From: Symsagittifera roscoffensis
Lineage: Eukaryota; Xenacoelomorpha; Acoela; Convolutidae
Direction of reading: 5' to 3'
NCBI RefSeq assembly: GCF_963678635.1
Contig: NC_087066.1
Location: 30,757,301-30,821,300, forward strand
Length of the DNA: 64,000 nt
The number at the start of each line of letters is the position of its first letter. Positions within the stretch are counted from its first letter, which is position 1. The notes beneath the pieces are model-generated. The model was not told the origin of the DNA, made no database searches, and saw nothing but the letters and a program-made list of their open reading frames with translations. Position numbers and translations under genes: made by a program. This document shows, piece after piece, positions 60,145 through 64,000 of the stretch.

Positions 60145-60850
60145 CTGACTTCTATGTCCATTATTTCTATTATTGCACATTAATGGACTTTTACCAACAA
60201 ACGTCATTCTTTTTTCCTCACCCCTTCTACTCAAATTGCAAAATGGCAAATTTCAACTTGCTGAACTTATGTCTGCTTACTTTCGTACTCATTTTGCAGG
60301 TGTCAGTGAGTGAAGAATAAAAATGCATCAGCATTCTCAAATATAATTGTTGACGAACGTTTATTAGACATTTAAATAGCCAAGAAAGACTTGAATTTCA
60401 TTTTTTTTTGTTTTACAACATTGTAAAGTGAGAAGGGAGAAAGAATAATGAGATAAACTTAAGCGAAAAACACTTTCAACAAATCCTCGATTTGAAAGAG
60501 ATTCGACAAAAAAGCATGCAAACTAATCGATCGTACATTATGTGTTAGTGGCATTTGATAGCTTTTTTAAATCTTCATTTTAAATTTTACAACGTTTACA
60601 CTTTCACATCAAAAGTGAATATCCTTGCAAAAAGAAAAAATTGCTCTCTTCAAATTGTTCAAAAACAATAAGGATGGTGCTCTGGCTAAAAATAAATTAT
60701 TTTTTTTTACACAGACAAAACCTAAGCTGTTAATTTTTCGAAATTCAGAAGCACAAATGCTAGATGTAGCCTAAAAAACGAAAGGGAAAAATGCTTGAGA
60801 AATCAAAACAAAGAGCGTTTTTTCTTTTTCCCCACCTGACTTAAGCATCA
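60145..60850 (+). repeat. Diverged tandem repeat, copy 2
   Basis: Partner of 59222-60125 with many substitutions and small gaps. Confidence 0.6.
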
Positions 60851-60974
60851 GTTTCACGATTTGACGAGGGGTTTTACAATTTTAAAAAAGAAAACCAATT
60901 ATACTTTTATTGGGTAATTGGTTCGCATACAAAGTTTTGTAACAATCGGAAAAAATTAGGGAGTGGGAAAAAAG

Positions 60975-61479
60975 AACAAGACTGCTCGTAGTAGGGTGAA
61001 GCCCTAAGTTTTTCGACTGCTTTTTAAACTGTATGAAATATAAATTTTTTGGAGACTTCTTGTAACCTATCATCCGCACGCTAAGTAAATTACGACGTGA
61101 TAGATTTTGCAGAGAGCGAATTATCACAAAGACCAAATAGCATGCCTCAATGCAATAAGGAACAATTTCTAAGACAGATTAGGTCTCCGCTTACGCGTTA
61201 TTAGCACGAAATTTTGAGCATTATTTAACCCAAACTGACCAAATGAGCAAAATTTAAATTTCCGAATCTTCACAAAAAAATAATAACGACTGAAATGTCT
61301 TATTTTCTGAAATGTCTTATTTTCTGAAATGTCTTAAATTTGAGCTCTGGACAAAAATAACTTTCGGATGATAAAAAAAATTAAGTCAAAAACTGCTGGC
61401 TAAAAAGTTGGAAATTGTCAGGTTAAAACAATCACATGTGCACAAGTATTCCGTCACTTTCTTCAAAACTCGGAAAAAG
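60975..61479 (-). mobile_element. Hairpin-ended element, old copy K
   Basis: Reverse orientation and strongly diverged, but recognisable: ACAAGACTGCTCGTAGTAGGG, CTCCGCTTACGCGTTATTAGC and the 5' end near CGTCACTTTCTTC. It carries three tandem copies of TCTGAAATGTCTTATTT (61290-61335). Confidence 0.6.
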
Positions 61480-62925
61480 AAAACTTTTCTAGTATACTTC
61501 ATTGAACATTCGAATTACTCAAAAAAATTTAACACATTTTCACAGGGTTTGTATGAATAGGGAAAACCGTTGACTTCAAAGCAACTATTTAAAACAAAAG
61601 CTGAGTACAAGAAACAGTTCAAGATGTTGATCTTTTATTAGGAACAGAGAGCAAAAAGAAAGAAGTGAATCAACTGGTGATTGTGCGTCGGAGTATAAAT
61701 CGGGAAACGTTTCGGAGGAACAACTATCAGTACAAAGCATATACAATTTATGACACAGTGGTCCTTACAAAGTTCCTTGAGAATAAAACACCTATGGCTC
61801 TGAAATCCTTTAATTATCATGATTTAGCAATTTTATGTTTAGTTATATTGTAAAACCTCCTCCCTCGCCATTTAAAGTTAGAAGTTTAAAAAAACCTCTA
61901 ATTTACAGTTTTGAAGACAAGTAAATCAGCAGAGTTTTGCTTCCCAAACAGTAAAATAGGTTGAAGCGAGCATATTTCTTGATATAAACAATATAGCTAA
62001 CTCGATTTTTAATCTGAAAAGTTTGTGTCTCAACTTTTTTCGCGAGATTTTTGAAATGAATAATTTATACATAAATAAGATTTCAAATTACTACACCTGT
62101 TTATCACAGTTGCTTTTCGAGGGACCATTCTATCATAGTAGTACCTTAAAGTATTACGATCACATACAAAAAAAGTGTTTTCATCATACGATTGAGTTTG
62201 AATCTCTTCTGCTATCATAAGCAAACTATTATTTTCTATTACTCTGGTTTTGTCGATTTATAAACCAATTGTTTCCAAATCGGATTATGGTGGGGAAGAC
62301 CTGGGACATGCATAAACGTACGTTGTAACACGTTTATGAAGGGAGTAGCGTAAGCTATCATCAATTAACACGTTTGCATACTATTCTGTAGGCCATTTTT
62401 TGCATGCAATCATGCAATCGGTCTCATCATGGGGGTTTAAAAATTTGGACGACAAGCAAATTAGACGATCAGAAAAAATTTAAAACATCTTTTGGCTGAG
62501 AAGATAATGGTTGTTCAAACCGAATTCAGTTTAATAGTTTGACAGCTGTATTACTTATGCAATTCAAAATTGTAATTTAGTCTTTCGATTTAATTTTCAG
62601 AATTTTAAATTTTGAGAGCAAGAATCTTGTAGTCGGAAAGCAAAATTTATTTTTCGCGTATCAAAATTATTGCAGCGACAAACGGTTGTTTAAGAATGAG
62701 TAAATTAATGAGATTTGAGTGATAGAGCCAAAAGTATTTAAGATTGAATATACACCATGAATCACCCGCACAAAGTTGCTCAAACCCTTCACTAAAGGTT
62801 ATGTTTCATCAGCTAATTCTAACAAAAAGCTTTCAGCTTTAACCGAATAAGAAAGATCAAATCCAGTTCAGTTACGATAACTCACCAAAACCCCACCTTT
62901 CAATTAGGCGGTTCCTAATGGAATG
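61480..62925. other. Gene-free region, possible copia LTR side
   Basis: No supported gene. If the copia remnant to the right is complete at its 3' side, its LTR should lie here; no clear LTR ends were found. Confidence 0.35.
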
Positions 62926-62929
62926 TCTC

Positions 62930-64000
62930 GGAAAATTGCAGTTTTGCATTATCGCAAGTTTTTTTTCGTCAAAGCGTCTGCAAGCTAGTTTGCTGTTGAT
63001 GAAAACGTTACTGTCACCTTCTGGCAAAATACTTCGTCTTTCCATGGCTCATTGAAAGGTTATTAAGGGCAATAATACCTTGATTATCATTCAAAACTTC
63101 CTACGGCCTTTTACATAATATGCCTATGTCGGTAAGTACGCCCTGTAAATGAATTTTTTTCTTTACTGTTTCGAATACAGCGTTGTGTTCTGCTTCGGCT
63201 GTTGAAGTCGATACACAACGCTGGAGTCTGCTAGATCAACTTATTACACTTGACTTGTCCCTAAGCTTAAAACAGTATTCTGAGTAACTTCTTTTTTCTA
63301 TATTTCCAGCCCAGTCCTTATACAAATAGCTAACAAGATTCAAAGCCTAATCCCTCCTATATACTAAAGGTAAATTTTTGTTCCTAGCAGATATCTTGGA
63401 GAATTTTTCCCGGCTTTCCAATGCTTTTCACCTGGGTTTTCCACAAAAGAACTTAACAGTTTTGCTGCTAAGCAAATATCGGGTCTACTTGAAGAAGCTA
63501 AGTAATTTAGATAACCAACAAGTCCTCAATAGTCATAACTTTCCATATTTTCTTCTTCTGTGCCACCGTCTAAAGGACAATCTTCTTTTGCCAGTTTATC
63601 GTTTTCACCAATAGGGGTCATTTTGCTTCGGTCATCTTAAATCTTGATAACAATTTTTCAACATATTTCTCCTGTCCTATCCCAATTTCGCTTTTGAATA
63701 ATCAATTTTCAATCATAAGAACATTTTAAGATCACTTATCCGACTTATCTCAAATGTGTCACAGATACGTTTTCAAACCAGCTGCAGAAACTTTTGTCTG
63801 CTCCACAAACCACTATATCATCAACCCACAAACAAATTAAACCTTCTATCTCTACCTCATTTCTCCTAACAAGCAAGCAGTCATCAAAAACTGAATTTTC
63901 AAAGCGAACTCAAGATAGCCTTTTGAAGTCCTATGCCAGTTTCTACCGGACTGCTTTAGTCCAAAAGGATTTTTCTTCAGAAGACGAACTAGTGGTTTTT
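62930..64000 (-). mobile_element. Decayed Ty1/copia pol (RT and RNase H), cut by window end
   Basis: Reading the - strand from 64000 down gives an RT part: NPFGLKQSGRNWHRT-like (about 63960), LWVDDIVV with the catalytic DD (63800-63830; Y of YVDD replaced by W) and QEKYVEKLLSRFKMTEA (about 63640-63690). An RNase H part follows: STSTAEAEHNAVFETVK (63160-63213) and NDNQGIIALNN-HGKTKYF (63030-63100). Motif order and LKQ/YVDD/TAEAE identify copia. Many frameshifts and stops. The upstream pol domains lie beyond the window. Confidence 0.75.

Overview
This is an AT-rich metazoan nuclear window with split genes, long repeat-filled introns and many decayed transposons. Three host genes can be reconstructed exon by exon, all on the + strand. 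They are a short tRNase Z-type metallo-beta-lactamase (8931-16559, 3 exons, 273 aa), the DEAD-box RNA helicase eIF4A-III (17037-21510, 6 exons, 400 aa) and complexin (40606-56908, 3 exons, 139 aa). Complexin is a synaptic SNARE regulator and points to an animal. The decayed LINEs resemble lineages common in cnidarians and other invertebrates, but the phylum cannot be fixed from this window.

Layout. 1-5374 is a block of about 50% GC, unlike the AT-rich rest. It holds broken open frames, all on the + strand, that tile end to end with frameshifts and a few internal stops. I do not recognise the family; it looks like a decayed virus-like or mobile-element coding region. 5375-8930 has no gene. 8931-16559 is the tRNase Z-like gene, whose 6 kb first intron holds two dead non-LTR retrotransposons, a possible MITE and a tRNA-like segment. 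17037-21510 is eIF4A-III, with a 435 bp hAT-type MITE (8 bp target duplication) in intron 1. 20783-30277 is repeated in tandem at 30278-39757, almost identically. The breakpoint lies inside eIF4A-III coding exon 5, so the second copy carries only the 3' end of the gene. The unit also holds a dead CR1/L2-like LINE broken up by hairpin-ended elements, and a GC-rich foldback element that differs by exactly one 15 bp repeat unit between the copies. 40606-56908 is complexin, with a 12.5 kb first intron full of diverged repeats. 57000-62900 is repeat-rich and gene-free. 62930-64000 is a decayed Ty1/copia pol on the - strand, cut by the window end.

Function. The three host genes act in tRNA 3'-end processing, the exon junction complex and neurotransmitter release. 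I see no shared pathway. tRNase Z and eIF4A-III are head-to-tail with 477 bp between them, and each start codon sits directly behind a strong 3' splice site. This leaves open 5'-UTR introns or spliced-leader trans-splicing.

The best leads are the 9.5 kb tandem duplication and its clustered mismatches, the roughly 535 bp hairpin-ended family with asymmetric inverted termini (Helentron/HINE-like), the unidentified GC-rich coding block, and a strand-biased excess of CTTGAG over the first 6.8 kb.
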